A stretch of 64,000 bases of DNA from Deltaproteobacteria bacterium RIFOXYD12_FULL_56_24. Its GTDB lineage: Bacteria; Desulfobacterota; Desulfobulbia; Desulfobulbales; Desulfurivibrionaceae. The stretch lies in NCBI GenBank assembly GCA_001799285.1, contig MGTD01000012.1:1-64000 (forward strand). Reading direction: 5' to 3'. Both the position numbers and the translations under genes were made by a program. Positions 7,841-16,317 of this stretch are shown piece after piece. The notes under the pieces are model-generated. The model was not told the DNA's origin and did not search any database. It was given only the letters and a program-made list of their open reading frames with translations. Position 1 is the stretch's first letter. The number at the start of each line of letters is the position of its first letter.

Positions 7841-8623
7841 ATGGAACAGAAGAAGGGAAGGCAGGTCAATAAAAGCATGTTGATCGCATGCTGCCTGGCG
7901 GTGGCGGCTTCCGCCGCCCTGGCCTTTGCCGCCACCAAGGAGGGGATGGTCGAATATGTCGGGGCCCAGAAAAACATCTTTGCCACCGGCAAGGCCGAGC
8001 GGATTATCCACCTCAGCGAACTGGCCGGCAAAAAAAATCTCTTTGCCATCGGCCCGGTGGAGGGGCTGGACGGCGAAATAACCATCTACGATTCAAAGCC
8101 CCACATCAGCCAGGTCCGGGGCGAAGATTACCATGTTGACCACAGCCTCAACCACGGCGCCATCTTCCTGGTCTGGAGCGATCAGGAGAAATGGGGCAAC
8201 GAGATCGCCGTTCCCGAGACGGTCCGCAGCTACCCGGATCTGCAAAATTTTGTCGTCGATCAGGCCAAGGCCGCCGGGATCGATACCGGCAAGCCTTTTC
8301 CCTTCCGGTTGAGCGGCACCCCGATTTCCATCAACTGGCACATCAACGTAAACCGCACCGAGGGGCAGACAATCACCAAGCCGGTTTTCGCCAAATCCAA
8401 GGCTGCGTATCTGCTTAAAAACGAGCCGGTGGAGATCATCGGCTTTTATTCAGAAAATCATCACGGGGTCTTCATCAGCCAGTACGCCCCGGCGATTCCC
8501 CCTGATTCCGGCAAGAATAACGCCATCCACATCCATCTCGTTTCCAAAAATGGCAAGGCCACCGGCCATATTGACGATCTGAGCCTGGGCGGCGGCATGA
8601 GTCTGCGGCTGCCTGCTGCTTAA
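7841..8623 (+). CDS. Exported acetolactate decarboxylase-like protein
   Basis: This 260-residue protein begins with a signal peptide (residues 1-31, CCLAVAASAALAFA). The rest resembles alpha-acetolactate decarboxylase. LDGEITIYDSKP holds the conserved Glu79. The C-terminal part holds His230-x-His232 and His243, the same HxH-x10-H spacing as the zinc ligands His191, His193 and His204 of the enzyme. The known enzyme is cytosolic and makes acetoin in butanediol fermentation, so an exported version is unusual. The arginine found in typical members just before the HxH segment is not obvious here, so the reaction may differ. AGGAG precedes the ATG at 7841. It lies between the copper receptor and the convergent nap genes; no operon partner is evident. 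Confidence 0.72.
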   Translation: MEQKKGRQVNKSMLIACCLAVAASAALAFAATKEGMVEYVGAQKNIFATGKAERIIHLSELAGKKNLFAIGPVEGLDGEITIYDSKPHISQVRGEDYHVDHSLNHGAIFLVWSDQEKWGNEIAVPETVRSYPDLQNFVVDQAKAAGIDTGKPFPFRLSGTPISINWHINVNRTEGQTITKPVFAKSKAAYLLKNEPVEIIGFYSENHHGVFISQYAPAIPPDSGKNNAIHIHLVSKNGKATGHIDDLSLGGGMSLRLPAA

Positions 8624-8637
8624 GCGGAAACAGGCAG

Positions 8638-9432
8638 CTAAAACCTGAAAAAAAGCGGCTTGCGCTCCCCGGTCATCTTCCGGCAGGCATCGATGCAGGC
8701 GCCGCAATTGTGGCACTGGGGAGCAAGCTGACCGGCTATTGGGTTAAGGCCGAGCTGGCAGGCCTTGGCGCATTCGCGGCAATGAATACAAAGCCGGTTT
8801 TCTGCCTCGCTCAGAACCACCTTCATGGTCTTTTTGCATTTGAACAGACCAAGCATACTGCCCACCGGGCAGAGGTGGTTGCACCAGACCCGGCGGACCA
8901 GGAAAAGTTCGGTCAGAATAATAATGCCGATCAGGGTCAGCTCCAGGCCTACGGTGCCTTCGTAGATAAGGCGAGCAGTCTGGACCGAGATGATCCCCGG
9001 GGCCGAGAGCAGGCTGGCCAGGGGAAAACCGAAAAGCAGGGTGGCGGCGAGAATTGCCGCCAACACCGCGTAGCGGATCAGCGGTGTTGAGCCGAGGGTA
9101 AAAAAATGGGCAAGGCCCAGCCTGTTGCTCAAGGTATCGAACAGCTCGGAAAGAGTGTTCTGAGGGCAGACCCAGCTGCAGAATACCCGGCCCAGGACCA
9201 GGGCGATCCCGGCCGGAATAAGGGCCGAGGCCAGAAGGACGGCCTCGAACCGAAGGGTGGCCAGCAGGGATTGAATGGCAATCAGCGGGTCGGTAAATAA
9301 AACCGGGCCGATGTTCAACGAATAGAAACTGCCGCTCACTGCGGCGATCCCGCGGTGGTTGAGCAGCGGCACCGCGACCATGGCGCCAAGGGAAAGGAAC
9401 TGGACAGTTCTGCGAATCGTGGTGATTCTCAT
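8638..9432 (-). CDS. napH: NapH: membrane quinol-oxidising iron-sulfur subunit
   Basis: This 264-residue membrane protein has four predicted helices. Two cysteine motifs of the NapH type follow helices (FCSWVCPQN and WCNHLCPVG). A C-terminal double [4Fe-4S] ferredoxin domain reads CIHCRECAKACQ and CHNCGACIDAC. NapH passes electrons from menaquinol to NapG and on to the periplasmic nitrate reductase. The ATG at 9432 overlaps the napG stop (ATGA), so the two are translationally coupled. It is the last gene of the octaheme reductase-napM-A-D-G-H cluster and converges on the decarboxylase-like gene. No NapC is encoded, so NapGH is the likely quinol route. Confidence 0.92.
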   Translation of the reverse strand: MRITTIRRTVQFLSLGAMVAVPLLNHRGIAAVSGSFYSLNIGPVLFTDPLIAIQSLLATLRFEAVLLASALIPAGIALVLGRVFCSWVCPQNTLSELFDTLSNRLGLAHFFTLGSTPLIRYAVLAAILAATLLFGFPLASLLSAPGIISVQTARLIYEGTVGLELTLIGIIILTELFLVRRVWCNHLCPVGSMLGLFKCKKTMKVVLSEAENRLCIHCRECAKACQLGLNPIAGQLAPQCHNCGACIDACRKMTGERKPLFFRF

Positions 9433-9908
9433 CCTGCCCCTCCGGGAATTACGTTGATGGCAACGGATTCTGCCGGGCAGACATGCTCGCAGATTCCGCA
9501 TCCCACGCATTTTTTCTCATTGACTACCGGCCGCAGCTCGCTGTCCATGGTGATCGCCTCGTTAAAGAGCGGGCAGTGATCGTAACAGCTCCGGCAGAAG
9601 GTGCCCTGCCAGGTAAGACAATCTTTTTTTTTGATCCGCGCCGTCCCCATCCGCACCTGTTCTCGCTTTTTCACCCTGCCGTCCAGAGCACCGGACGGGC
9701 AGACCGGTACACACTTCAGGCATAGGTAACAAGGGGACAATCTGGCCCGAATGATCGGGGTTCCCATGAGCGTCAAGCCGTCGAGCAGACCGGCGACCCT
9801 GATTGCCCGGTAGGGGCAGGCCAAAGCGCATTTGCCGCAGCGGATGCAGCGGCCGATGAAGTCCTCTTCCGGCACCGCCCCCGGCGGCCGGAGGAAATCT
9901 CTGCTCAT
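9429..9908 (-). CDS. napG: NapG-type periplasmic ferredoxin
   Basis: This 159-residue protein carries four [4Fe-4S] motifs: CIRCGKCALACP, CYLCLKCVPVCP, CRSCYDHCP and CVGCGICEHVCP. This is the NapG/MauM arrangement. The ATG at 9908 has AGGAG just upstream and lies one nucleotide after the napD stop. Typical NapG has a twin-arginine signal peptide. I do not see one here: the protein begins MSRDFLRPPGAVPEEDF, so it may be exported with a partner or act on the cytoplasmic side, as NapF does. The NapG call rests on its place before napH. Confidence 0.82.
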   Translation of the reverse strand: MSRDFLRPPGAVPEEDFIGRCIRCGKCALACPYRAIRVAGLLDGLTLMGTPIIRARLSPCYLCLKCVPVCPSGALDGRVKKREQVRMGTARIKKKDCLTWQGTFCRSCYDHCPLFNEAITMDSELRPVVNEKKCVGCGICEHVCPAESVAINVIPGGAG

Positions 9909-9909
9909 T

Positions 9910-10146
9910 TTACTCTCCTGCCTCATCGGTGCCCGCGTAAACCGGATAGACCCCGGTCACCCGCGGCACTGCGGCCAGCCGCTGCATGCTCTCGGTCAAG
10001 GCCGCCACCGAGGCGGCCTCAATCACGGTGACGATCTGATTTTCCTTGCTGCCGTGTACTTCCGTGTCCGGTAACCTGGCCAGTTCGACCAGCACCGCCT
10101 CGACCGACCCTGCTTCCGTTGCCACTACTACGCTTGCGATTGCCAT
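9910..10146 (-). CDS. napD: NapD: chaperone for NapA maturation
   Basis: This 78-residue protein is of the size and fold class of NapD, which binds the twin-arginine signal of NapA and holds it until the molybdenum cofactor is inserted. The start MAIASVVVATEAGS is typical, with two beta-alpha-beta halves visible (VEAVLVELARLPDTEVHG and ALTESMQRLAAVPRVTGVYPVY). The ATG at 10146 follows AAGGAT. A longer in-frame ORF extends upstream to 10407, but it runs through an inverted repeat and is not conserved-looking. It is separated from napA by a terminator-like hairpin and a 132-bp inverted repeat, unlike the tight spacing elsewhere in the cluster. Confidence 0.86.
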   Translation of the reverse strand: MAIASVVVATEAGSVEAVLVELARLPDTEVHGSKENQIVTVIEAASVAALTESMQRLAAVPRVTGVYPVYAGTDEAGE

Positions 10147-10193
10147 TTTTTTTATCCTTAGCGCTTTTAAGTAACTTAATGCCGACCAAGTTA

Positions 10194-10325
10194 GTTTTGG
10201 GTCAGGAGATGCTTTCCCGGTATAGGCTGCGTAGCCCGGTCCATGGAAGGACCGGGCAGCATCCGCCTCGGAGGCAGACAGGATGTCTGTCGAGAATGAG
10301 GGAAAAGCATCTCTTGACCCAAAAC
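10194..10325. repeat. 132-bp imperfect palindrome between napA and napD
   Basis: The arms 10194-10218 and 10300-10325 are inverted copies (GTTTTGGGTCAGGAGATGC, then CCC) that differ by one base and a one-base indel. Smaller hairpins lie inside (CCGGTCC-ATGGA-GGACCGG and GCCTCGGAGGC). It looks like a miniature inverted-repeat element inserted in the nap operon. No second copy is seen in this window. Confidence 0.75.
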
Positions 10326-10365
10326 GGTTCCTCGCCGACAAACCGCCGCATCTGCATCGTATCTT

Positions 10366-10417
10366 AAAAAACCCCTCCCCGGTGACAGATTGCGTCAAGG
10401 GGAGCACCGGGGAGGGG
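10366..10417 (-). terminator. Rho-independent terminator after napA
   Basis: A perfect 13-bp stem (CCCCTCCCCGGTG at 10372-10384 with CACCGGGGAGGGG at 10405-10417) is followed on the minus strand by six T residues (10366-10371). It lies 9 nt beyond the napA stop. It should reduce read-through into napDGH or stabilise the upstream mRNA. Confidence 0.8.
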
Positions 10418-10426
10418 CGGAGAAGC

Positions 10427-12745
10427 TTAGACTTTTTCCAGTTTTACCGCGCATATCTTGAATTCCGGCTGCTTCGACAGGGCGTCGAAGGCGTCGGTGG
10501 TCAGCGAGTTGATCATCCGATCCGGGTAGTGCATGGGCATGAAGACCAGCCCGTCCCGCGGCACATCCACCACCTTGGCTTCCAGCACTATGGTGCCCCG
10601 GCGGGAGGTGACCCGGACCTTTTCCTTGTTCTTGACCCCTATCTTGGCCGCGTCTCTGGGGTTGATCTCCAGATAGGCGTCCGGGGCCGACCGTTTGAGC
10701 TCCGGCACCTTGAGGGTCATGGTTCCGGTATGCCAATGCTCGATCTGGCGGCCGGTGGTCAGGGCGAAGGGGTATTCGGCGTCGGGCGGCTCGGCCGGAC
10801 CCTTGTGGGGCCTGAGCCAAATGCTCACCCGGTTGTTGTCCGCCTTGGCACCGTAAAATAAAACGCCCTCGGCCTTGGGATCCTGCTGTTTGACCAGCAC
10901 GTCGTATTCGGAGGTGTAACGCCGAACCGTGCCGGGATGGTCTTCGGTTGGGCAGGGCCACTGGAGGCCGTGGGCCTTTTTCATTCTGGCCCTGGTCATG
11001 CCCATGAAATCGTAGGCCGTGCCCTTGGAGCAGAGACGAATCTCGTTCCAGACCTCCTCGGAGTTCTTGTAGCTGAATAGCCTCTTCGCCTCTTCCTTGC
11101 GGCCCATGGCGGTAAAAAGCCGGTTGGCGAAATCGATCATTACCATCAGATCCGGCCGCGCCTCGCCCGGCGGATTCACCGCCTTTTCCACATACTGGTA
11201 GCGCCTTTCGGACTGGCCGTACGTGCCGTCTTTTTCCACCCAAAGGGCGGCCGGCAAAACCAGATCGGCCAGTTCCGAGGTTCTCGTCGGGTGATAGGTC
11301 TCGGAAACCACCAGGAAGGTGTCGTCACTTGCCATGCCCTTCCGGTAGGGGTCAACATTGGGCAGGCTCTGCCCGGGATTGGTGCAGGCCACCCAGAGGC
11401 AGCGGGTGGCGCCGCTGTTCACCGACTTGAACATCTCCATGGCCGTGAGCCCAGGCTTTGGTTGGATCCTCCCTGCGGGCAGACCCCAGAACTTCTCCAT
11501 TTCCTCACGGTGCGCCGCATTGGCGACCAGCCGACCGTAGGGCAGCAGATGGCTCAAAAGACCGCCGTCACGGACCCCGCCGCAGGCATTGGGCTGGCCG
11601 GTGAGGGAGAAGGAGGTGGCGCCGGGCCGACAGATCTGGCCGGTCAGCAGATGCAGATTGTGGACCAGATTGTTGACCCACACCCCGCGGGTCCGCTGGT
11701 TGAGGCCCATGCACCAGAAACTCATGGTCGCCTTGGAGGTCGCAAACCAGCGGGCCGCCTTGACGATCTCCGCCGCCGGGCAGCCGGAGATCTTCTCCGC
11801 AGCTTCCGGGGTGTAATCATCGAGAAACTTTACATAGTCGCCCCAGACCACCTTCTTGATCTTGGGTGGCGGGCCAGGATCGACCATGGTTTTAAAGATC
11901 GTGTGCTTGTCGACAAAAGCCTGGTCGTAAAGCTTTTCCTTGACGATCACATGGGCCATGGCGTTCAGAATCGCCAGATCGGTGCCGGGGGTGAAGCTCA
12001 TGTGCAGGTCGGCGATCCTGGCCGACAGGGTTTTGCGCGGATCGGCCATAATGATCTTGACGTCCTTGCCCTTCTGCTTGCGCTCGTTGACCAGCCGGAA
12101 GATTACCGGGTGGGCCTCGGCCATGTTGGAGCCGATGATGAAGAAGCACTCGGCATGGTTGATGTCGTCGTAGGCCCCCATGGGCTCGTCCTTCCCGAAG
12201 GTCGAAACGTAGCCGACCGCGGCGGAAGCCATGCAGAGCCTGGGATTGCCGTCGATGTTGTTGGTGCCCAGCCCCCCCTTGAAGACCTTGTTGATGAAGT
12301 AGGATTCCTCGGTGTAGGCCTGGCCGGAGCCGTAGAAGGCCACCGAATTGGGGCCGTTCTTGCGGATGGAATCATGGAATTTGTCGACCATGACGGTCAT
12401 GGCCTCGTCCCAGGAGATGCGGACGAATTTGCCGCCTTTGCGCAACAAGGGGTACTGCAGGCGATCCGGCGCATAGAGGATGGCGGGAAGGAAATTGCCC
12501 TTGAGACAGAGGAATCCCTTATTCCAGTTCTCCTTGTCGCCCTTCACCGCCACGACCTTGCCGCCTTTGACCCCGGTGTAAACGCCGCAACCGGCCCCGC
12601 AATAGCGGCAGACCCCCTTCACCCATTTATCCGGCTCTCCCGCTGCCGCCGCTACGCCTCTGGGCAGAGGCAGCTCCAGGCCTATGGCCGAGGCGGCGGC
12701 CAGGGCGGCCGAGTATTTCATCAGTTCTCTTCGTGTCAACTTCAT
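10427..12745 (-). CDS. napA: NapA: periplasmic nitrate reductase, Mo-bis-MGD catalytic subunit
   Basis: This 772-residue molybdoenzyme reduces nitrate to nitrite in the periplasm. A twin-arginine signal (TRRELMKYSAALAAA) opens the protein. The [4Fe-4S] ligands are Cys46, Cys49, Cys53 and Cys80. The molybdenum ligand is Cys171 in GNPRLCMASA, the Nap type. The C-terminal dinucleotide-binding domain (LTTGRQIEHWHTGTMT...) is complete. The length fits the monomeric Desulfovibrio-type Nap, which lacks the NapB partner, and no napB is present here. It starts 2 nt after napM, its likely electron donor. Formate dehydrogenase is excluded by the absence of selenocysteine and by the Nap neighbours. Confidence 0.95.
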   Translation of the reverse strand: MKLTRRELMKYSAALAAASAIGLELPLPRGVAAAAGEPDKWVKGVCRYCGAGCGVYTGVKGGKVVAVKGDKENWNKGFLCLKGNFLPAILYAPDRLQYPLLRKGGKFVRISWDEAMTVMVDKFHDSIRKNGPNSVAFYGSGQAYTEESYFINKVFKGGLGTNNIDGNPRLCMASAAVGYVSTFGKDEPMGAYDDINHAECFFIIGSNMAEAHPVIFRLVNERKQKGKDVKIIMADPRKTLSARIADLHMSFTPGTDLAILNAMAHVIVKEKLYDQAFVDKHTIFKTMVDPGPPPKIKKVVWGDYVKFLDDYTPEAAEKISGCPAAEIVKAARWFATSKATMSFWCMGLNQRTRGVWVNNLVHNLHLLTGQICRPGATSFSLTGQPNACGGVRDGGLLSHLLPYGRLVANAAHREEMEKFWGLPAGRIQPKPGLTAMEMFKSVNSGATRCLWVACTNPGQSLPNVDPYRKGMASDDTFLVVSETYHPTRTSELADLVLPAALWVEKDGTYGQSERRYQYVEKAVNPPGEARPDLMVMIDFANRLFTAMGRKEEAKRLFSYKNSEEVWNEIRLCSKGTAYDFMGMTRARMKKAHGLQWPCPTEDHPGTVRRYTSEYDVLVKQQDPKAEGVLFYGAKADNNRVSIWLRPHKGPAEPPDAEYPFALTTGRQIEHWHTGTMTLKVPELKRSAPDAYLEINPRDAAKIGVKNKEKVRVTSRRGTIVLEAKVVDVPRDGLVFMPMHYPDRMINSLTTDAFDALSKQPEFKICAVKLEKV

Positions 12746-12747
12746 GG

Positions 12748-13125
12748 CTATTTGCCTCCTTTTGCGTGATACGGACTGGCTGGTCCGCCCTTCAGCGTCA
12801 GCGCATGATTGTCATGGCAGGAGAAGCAACTCTTTTCCTTTTTCCCCTTGGCCTTCATCGCCTGGGCAACCTCATCGGCATGGCAACCGCGACAGGCGGC
12901 AAGTCCGGGGCTGGCCGTAAAACTTTTATCCATGGCGCCGTGGCAAACGATGCACTTAACGTTCATCAAGCCATGCTTGCCGTTGAACCAAGTCTTTTCC
13001 TGGTCGGCGTGACATTCGATGCATTCCTGGTTTTCCGGGGTGGCCGGATGGTTTTTTTCCGCCCCCAGCACTGCCTGTGGCTGGATCAGCAGACACAGGC
13101 CAATCAATACGAGCAATCGGTTCAT
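12748..13125 (-). CDS. napM: NapM: tetraheme cytochrome c
   Basis: This 125-residue protein has a signal peptide (MNRLLVLIGLCLLIQPQAVLGA) and four CXXCH motifs at Cys35 (CIECH), Cys58 (CIVCH), Cys78 (CRGCH) and Cys100 (CFSCH). In Desulfovibrio desulfuricans the nap operon encodes a tetraheme NapM directly before napA, the same order as here. It should be a periplasmic electron carrier feeding NapA. The ATG at 13125 has AAGGAG just upstream. An in-frame ATG at 13185 would remove the signal peptide from the N-terminus and is rejected. Confidence 0.9.
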   Translation of the reverse strand: MNRLLVLIGLCLLIQPQAVLGAEKNHPATPENQECIECHADQEKTWFNGKHGLMNVKCIVCHGAMDKSFTASPGLAACRGCHADEVAQAMKAKGKKEKSCFSCHDNHALTLKGGPASPYHAKGGK

Positions 13126-13154
13126 GGTCTCTCCTTGTCGTCGGATCCGGAAGA

Positions 13155-13183
13155 AAAGCGGCCGGGGCGTTACCACCCCGGCC
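13155..13183 (-). terminator. Hairpin between nitrite reductase gene and napM
   Basis: The inverted repeat GGCCGGGG (13160-13167) and CCCCGGCC (13176-13183) has an 8-nt loop and is followed on the minus strand by GCTTTT. It may be a partial terminator or an mRNA-processing hairpin that sets different levels for the reductase and the nap genes. Confidence 0.6.
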
Positions 13184-13218
13184 ACTCATGCTAAGGATCT
13201 GTTTTGCTCATCCTCGGC

Positions 13219-14889
13219 TTACTTCGCTGCCGCGGTCTTCGGGGTCATGGCCTCGGTGAGCAGCTTGATGCCGGCCATGGACTCGTTGACCGACTTGGTC
13301 AGCGCTTCCTTGGCCATCTCCGGGTTATGGAAACCGTCGGAGTTCTCGGCGGTCCAGTACTCCCAGAGGATGTGCGCCTTCAAGTGCTGATCCTGGGCCT
13401 TCTTGATGGTCGCTTCATCGACCCCGGCCTTCTTCGCCTCGACGATCTTGTCGATCAGGTTGGAAAGATGGTATTCGGCCTTGCGCATCTTGCCCTTGAT
13501 ATGGGCCTTGATCGAGTCGATGGAATACTTGGCCTGCTCCTCGGTCCACTGCGGATGGCACTTGAGGCAGGTCTCCTTGAGCATCACCCTGGGGGTGACG
13601 GCGAAATGCGAGGTATAGACCTTGCCGGCCTTGTTCTTCAGCTTCGGGGTATGGCAGGAATCGCAGCCGACTCCGGCCTTGGCGTGCTTGGAGTTGTAGT
13701 AGGACTCCGATTCAGGATGCTGGGCCTTCCAGAGCAGACCGCCGGTGATGGCGTGTTTGAAGTCCATGAAGTTGATCTTGTTTACATAATGATCATAGAG
13801 CCCGAAAACATCCTTGTACGGGAAATGGTTGGTGCGGCGGTCGGCCATCGTGACCTTCTGGCCGGTCTTGGTGTCGGTGCCGGGGTTGCAGTTGTACTCC
13901 ACATGACACTGGCCGCACTGCAAGCGGGAATCATACTTATCGAGCAGGGCGATTTTGCGGGGGAAGCCCCGGACCCCCATGTCGATAACCTTGATTCCGG
14001 TCCGCTTCGGATCTTTATGCCAGAGAGTGTCTCCGTCCGGCCGGGTAAGGGCGTCGATCAGGCCGTCCCGGACGATGCGGGGCTTGGCGGCGTGGGGATC
14101 GTGACAGGTGAAGCAGCTCAAGCCATGCTCGACATCCTTGGCCACCTCCACCACATTGGACTGCCGGGACCACTGGGCGCCTTCCACCTTGTCGCCCATG
14201 TAGGCCCACTTGAGGATCTGGTCCTGGGTCTTGCACTGGAGACAGACCGGATTGGCCGCCGCAGCGCTCTGCGGGATGAAGGCCTTGTGTTCTTTGGTTT
14301 CCGGGTGAGTATCAACTAGAACGTCCCAGGTCTTGCCCTTCTCGAAGATGTAGTTCCAGCCGTTCTTGGGCTGGAAACGACCGCCAAAGGAACGGTCCAC
14401 CGCCAACTGGTCGGTGAGCATGTTGACATGGCTGCGGGTGAGGTTGTGTTCCTTGGTGAAGCCGTGACCGGCCATCAGCTTGTCCCAGTATGGGTTGGGC
14501 GAACGGTTGGTAAGCTGGGACTTTTCATCGCGAGCCGGACGGTGGTAAGCTTGTTTCATGAAGCTGTCGTATTGATCCTTGTGGCAGGCGCCGCAGGTTT
14601 CCCAGGACATTCTCGTTTCCGGCCTGGTATCCTTACCCGGGTTTGCCAGATGATTGGCCAGACCGCCATGGCAGCTGACGCAGTTCACCTTGCTGTGCTT
14701 GCCCATGGTGTGAAGCTCCTTCACAGTGCCATGACATTCGTAGCAGGCCGCAGGATTTACATTTTTTTCCTGGACAGCCTTCGCTACCCCGCCTTTCTTT
14801 GCCTGGGCATCAGCTTCCGGGACGAACATCACGGCCATCGGCGCAAGAACAAACAGGGCCGCCGCCGTTACAACAGTTTTTTTGTACAT
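13219..14889 (-). CDS. Octaheme cytochrome c nitrite reductase (ONR type)
   Basis: This 556-residue periplasmic protein has a signal peptide (residues 1-29) and eight heme motifs. Seven are CXXCH, at Cys49, 70, 99, 259, 325, 409 and 441. The fourth is CLQCK at Cys216-Lys220. A lysine-ligated CXXCK heme marks ammonifying nitrite reductases. Its position as heme 4 of 8 matches the octaheme reductase of Thioalkalivibrio rather than pentaheme NrfA. CGQCHVEYN supplies the expected active-site Tyr332, and AQHPESE the expected His391. Octaheme hydroxylamine oxidoreductases have CXXCH at the catalytic heme, so that reading is rejected. As first gene upstream of napMADGH it completes nitrate reduction to ammonium. 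The TTTTTCCTCC-complement ribosome site lies just before ATG 14889. Confidence 0.9.
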   Translation of the reverse strand: MYKKTVVTAAALFVLAPMAVMFVPEADAQAKKGGVAKAVQEKNVNPAACYECHGTVKELHTMGKHSKVNCVSCHGGLANHLANPGKDTRPETRMSWETCGACHKDQYDSFMKQAYHRPARDEKSQLTNRSPNPYWDKLMAGHGFTKEHNLTRSHVNMLTDQLAVDRSFGGRFQPKNGWNYIFEKGKTWDVLVDTHPETKEHKAFIPQSAAAANPVCLQCKTQDQILKWAYMGDKVEGAQWSRQSNVVEVAKDVEHGLSCFTCHDPHAAKPRIVRDGLIDALTRPDGDTLWHKDPKRTGIKVIDMGVRGFPRKIALLDKYDSRLQCGQCHVEYNCNPGTDTKTGQKVTMADRRTNHFPYKDVFGLYDHYVNKINFMDFKHAITGGLLWKAQHPESESYYNSKHAKAGVGCDSCHTPKLKNKAGKVYTSHFAVTPRVMLKETCLKCHPQWTEEQAKYSIDSIKAHIKGKMRKAEYHLSNLIDKIVEAKKAGVDEATIKKAQDQHLKAHILWEYWTAENSDGFHNPEMAKEALTKSVNESMAGIKLLTEAMTPKTAAAK

Positions 14890-15042
14890 CTTTTTCCTCC
14901 TCCGTTTTGATTTACCTCCGGGGACAACCGGAGTGAAAGCTTACGGGCCGGCTTTTTCCGCCCTGTTTTTTCCATCTCAGATATCATACCGCAACTGCTT
15001 GTAAAGGTGTGGTTAATGGCGGTAAAGATTCGGTAAATGTGG

Positions 15043-15187
15043 GTTAACCCTGCGGCAGCACCACCGCTGCATGGTTGGCCACTTCTGCCGACAATTAACA
15101 GTAGGCCTGCTCGGCGCACCAGCACACTTCGCCGGTCTCTTCCTGACATCTTCGGCAGCAGCGAAATGGCACGGATGAACAGTTAGC
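15043..15187. repeat. Degenerate palindromic repeat
   Basis: The stretch GGTTAACCCTGCGGCAGCACC to CACGGATGAACAGTTAGCC retains pieces of families A and B and of the hairpin module CACTTCTGCCGACAATT. It is 154 nt upstream of the nitrite reductase start. The rest of the 14890-15247 gap shows no gene, and I could not pick a convincing promoter or FNR box in it. Confidence 0.55.
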
Positions 15188-15247
15188 CTTGTTGGATGTT
15201 TTGGTTGCGGGAAAATACAAAGGAGGGGGGAATACGGACGGCAGGAA

Positions 15248-16030
15248 TCAGCGATGAAGTACAAACCGGATAAAAAACAGGATGATCTCCTGCCGGAAAA
15301 AAAGATAGAGCAGGGCCGCAATGGCGAGGAATGGGCCATAGGGAATGACGGTCTTGCCGCCCTTGCGCTGTTTGATCATGGCCCCGACACCCACCACCGT
15401 GCCCAGGACCGAACTGGCGAACACCACAAAGGGCAGGGACTGCCAACCCAGAAAAGCGCCGATCATGGCCAGCAGCTTGATGTCGCCGCCGCCCATGCCT
15501 TCCCGCCGGGTGAACAGGTAATAGGTCAGAGCGACCAGATAAAAACTTCCCCCACCGAAAAGAATGCCCAACCCGGCTTCCTGCCAGGTGATAAACGGGT
15601 TGACAAAGGAGAGGGCAAAACCAATTACAATGCCGGGCAGGCTGATCACATCGGGAATGATCTGGTGCTGAACATCAATAAAAATGATCGCGAGCAAGGC
15701 CGCGCAAAAGAGGAAATAGATGGGATAGAGAAGGGTAAGGCCGAAATGCTGATACAGAGCCAGGGAAAGAAGCGCCATGGCGGCTTCGACCAGGGGATAG
15801 CGCCAGGAGATCCGCGCTCCGCACTGCCGACATCTGCCACGCAGCAGAAGGAAACTCAGCAAAGGGATGTTATCGTACCACAAAATGCCTTCTTTGCAGA
15901 CCGGACAATGGGAGGGAGGAAAAACCACGGAAGCGCCTTCCTCGGGCAGACGCACAATGACCACGTTTAGAAAGCTGCCGACCAGAGCCCCGAACAAAGC
16001 CACAAAAAAAGAAACCATACTCTCAGCCAT
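15248..16030 (-). CDS. pilD: Type IV prepilin peptidase / N-methyltransferase (PilD)
   Basis: This 260-residue integral membrane aspartic protease cleaves and N-methylates prepilins and type II pseudopilins. The N-terminal methyltransferase part shows FGALVGSFLNVVIVRLP and two zinc CxxC pairs (CPVC and CRQC). The peptidase aspartates lie in FIDVQHQIIPD and GMGGGDIKLL. Eight hydrophobic segments are visible. The start at 16030 (MAESMVSFF) is my choice; a longer reading to 16087 and a shorter one at MVSFF are possible. No pilin genes are nearby. Confidence 0.9.
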   Translation of the reverse strand: MAESMVSFFVALFGALVGSFLNVVIVRLPEEGASVVFPPSHCPVCKEGILWYDNIPLLSFLLLRGRCRQCGARISWRYPLVEAAMALLSLALYQHFGLTLLYPIYFLFCAALLAIIFIDVQHQIIPDVISLPGIVIGFALSFVNPFITWQEAGLGILFGGGSFYLVALTYYLFTRREGMGGGDIKLLAMIGAFLGWQSLPFVVFASSVLGTVVGVGAMIKQRKGGKTVIPYGPFLAIAALLYLFFRQEIILFFIRFVLHR

Positions 16031-16165
16031 GCTTCGTGTTTCCTTGCCGACAAGGGCGGGAATTTTTCCAGGAGGATGCCACGGCACTGCGGGTCATGCA
16101 ACTGCCTGTTGCCAAAGCGCAAAAATTTCTGCTATAGTACCCTACAAAATTTTCAGCCACAATAG

Positions 16166-16225
16166 TAACCGTTCAGCAGCACCACAGCTTCGGACGATCG
16201 GCCCGTTCCTCACCGGGCTGGATAA
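16166..16225. repeat. Degenerate palindromic repeat
   Basis: The sequence GTAACCGTTCAGCAGCACC, then CGGACGATCGGCCCG and CGGGCTGGATAA, keeps the left end of the family A/B elements, but the right half is short. It lies just before the open reading frame of the PilZ protein. Confidence 0.5.
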
Positions 16226-16317
16226 AATTGCATGAGCAAGACCGGCGCTCCACAGCCTGTGCAGGGTCTTCTCTTCTTCCCCTCTTTAATAACGCCAATG
16301 GCTGTGGAGTATTCCCG

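Noticed and set aside
13219-14889. Hydroxylamine oxidoreductase
   Set aside because: Eight hemes fit, but the CXXCK heme and the tyrosine and histidine positions match nitrite reductase instead.
16228-16317. N-terminal extension of the PilZ protein from TTG 16228
   Set aside because: It lies partly in a degenerate repeat and lacks a ribosome site; GTG 16318 has one.
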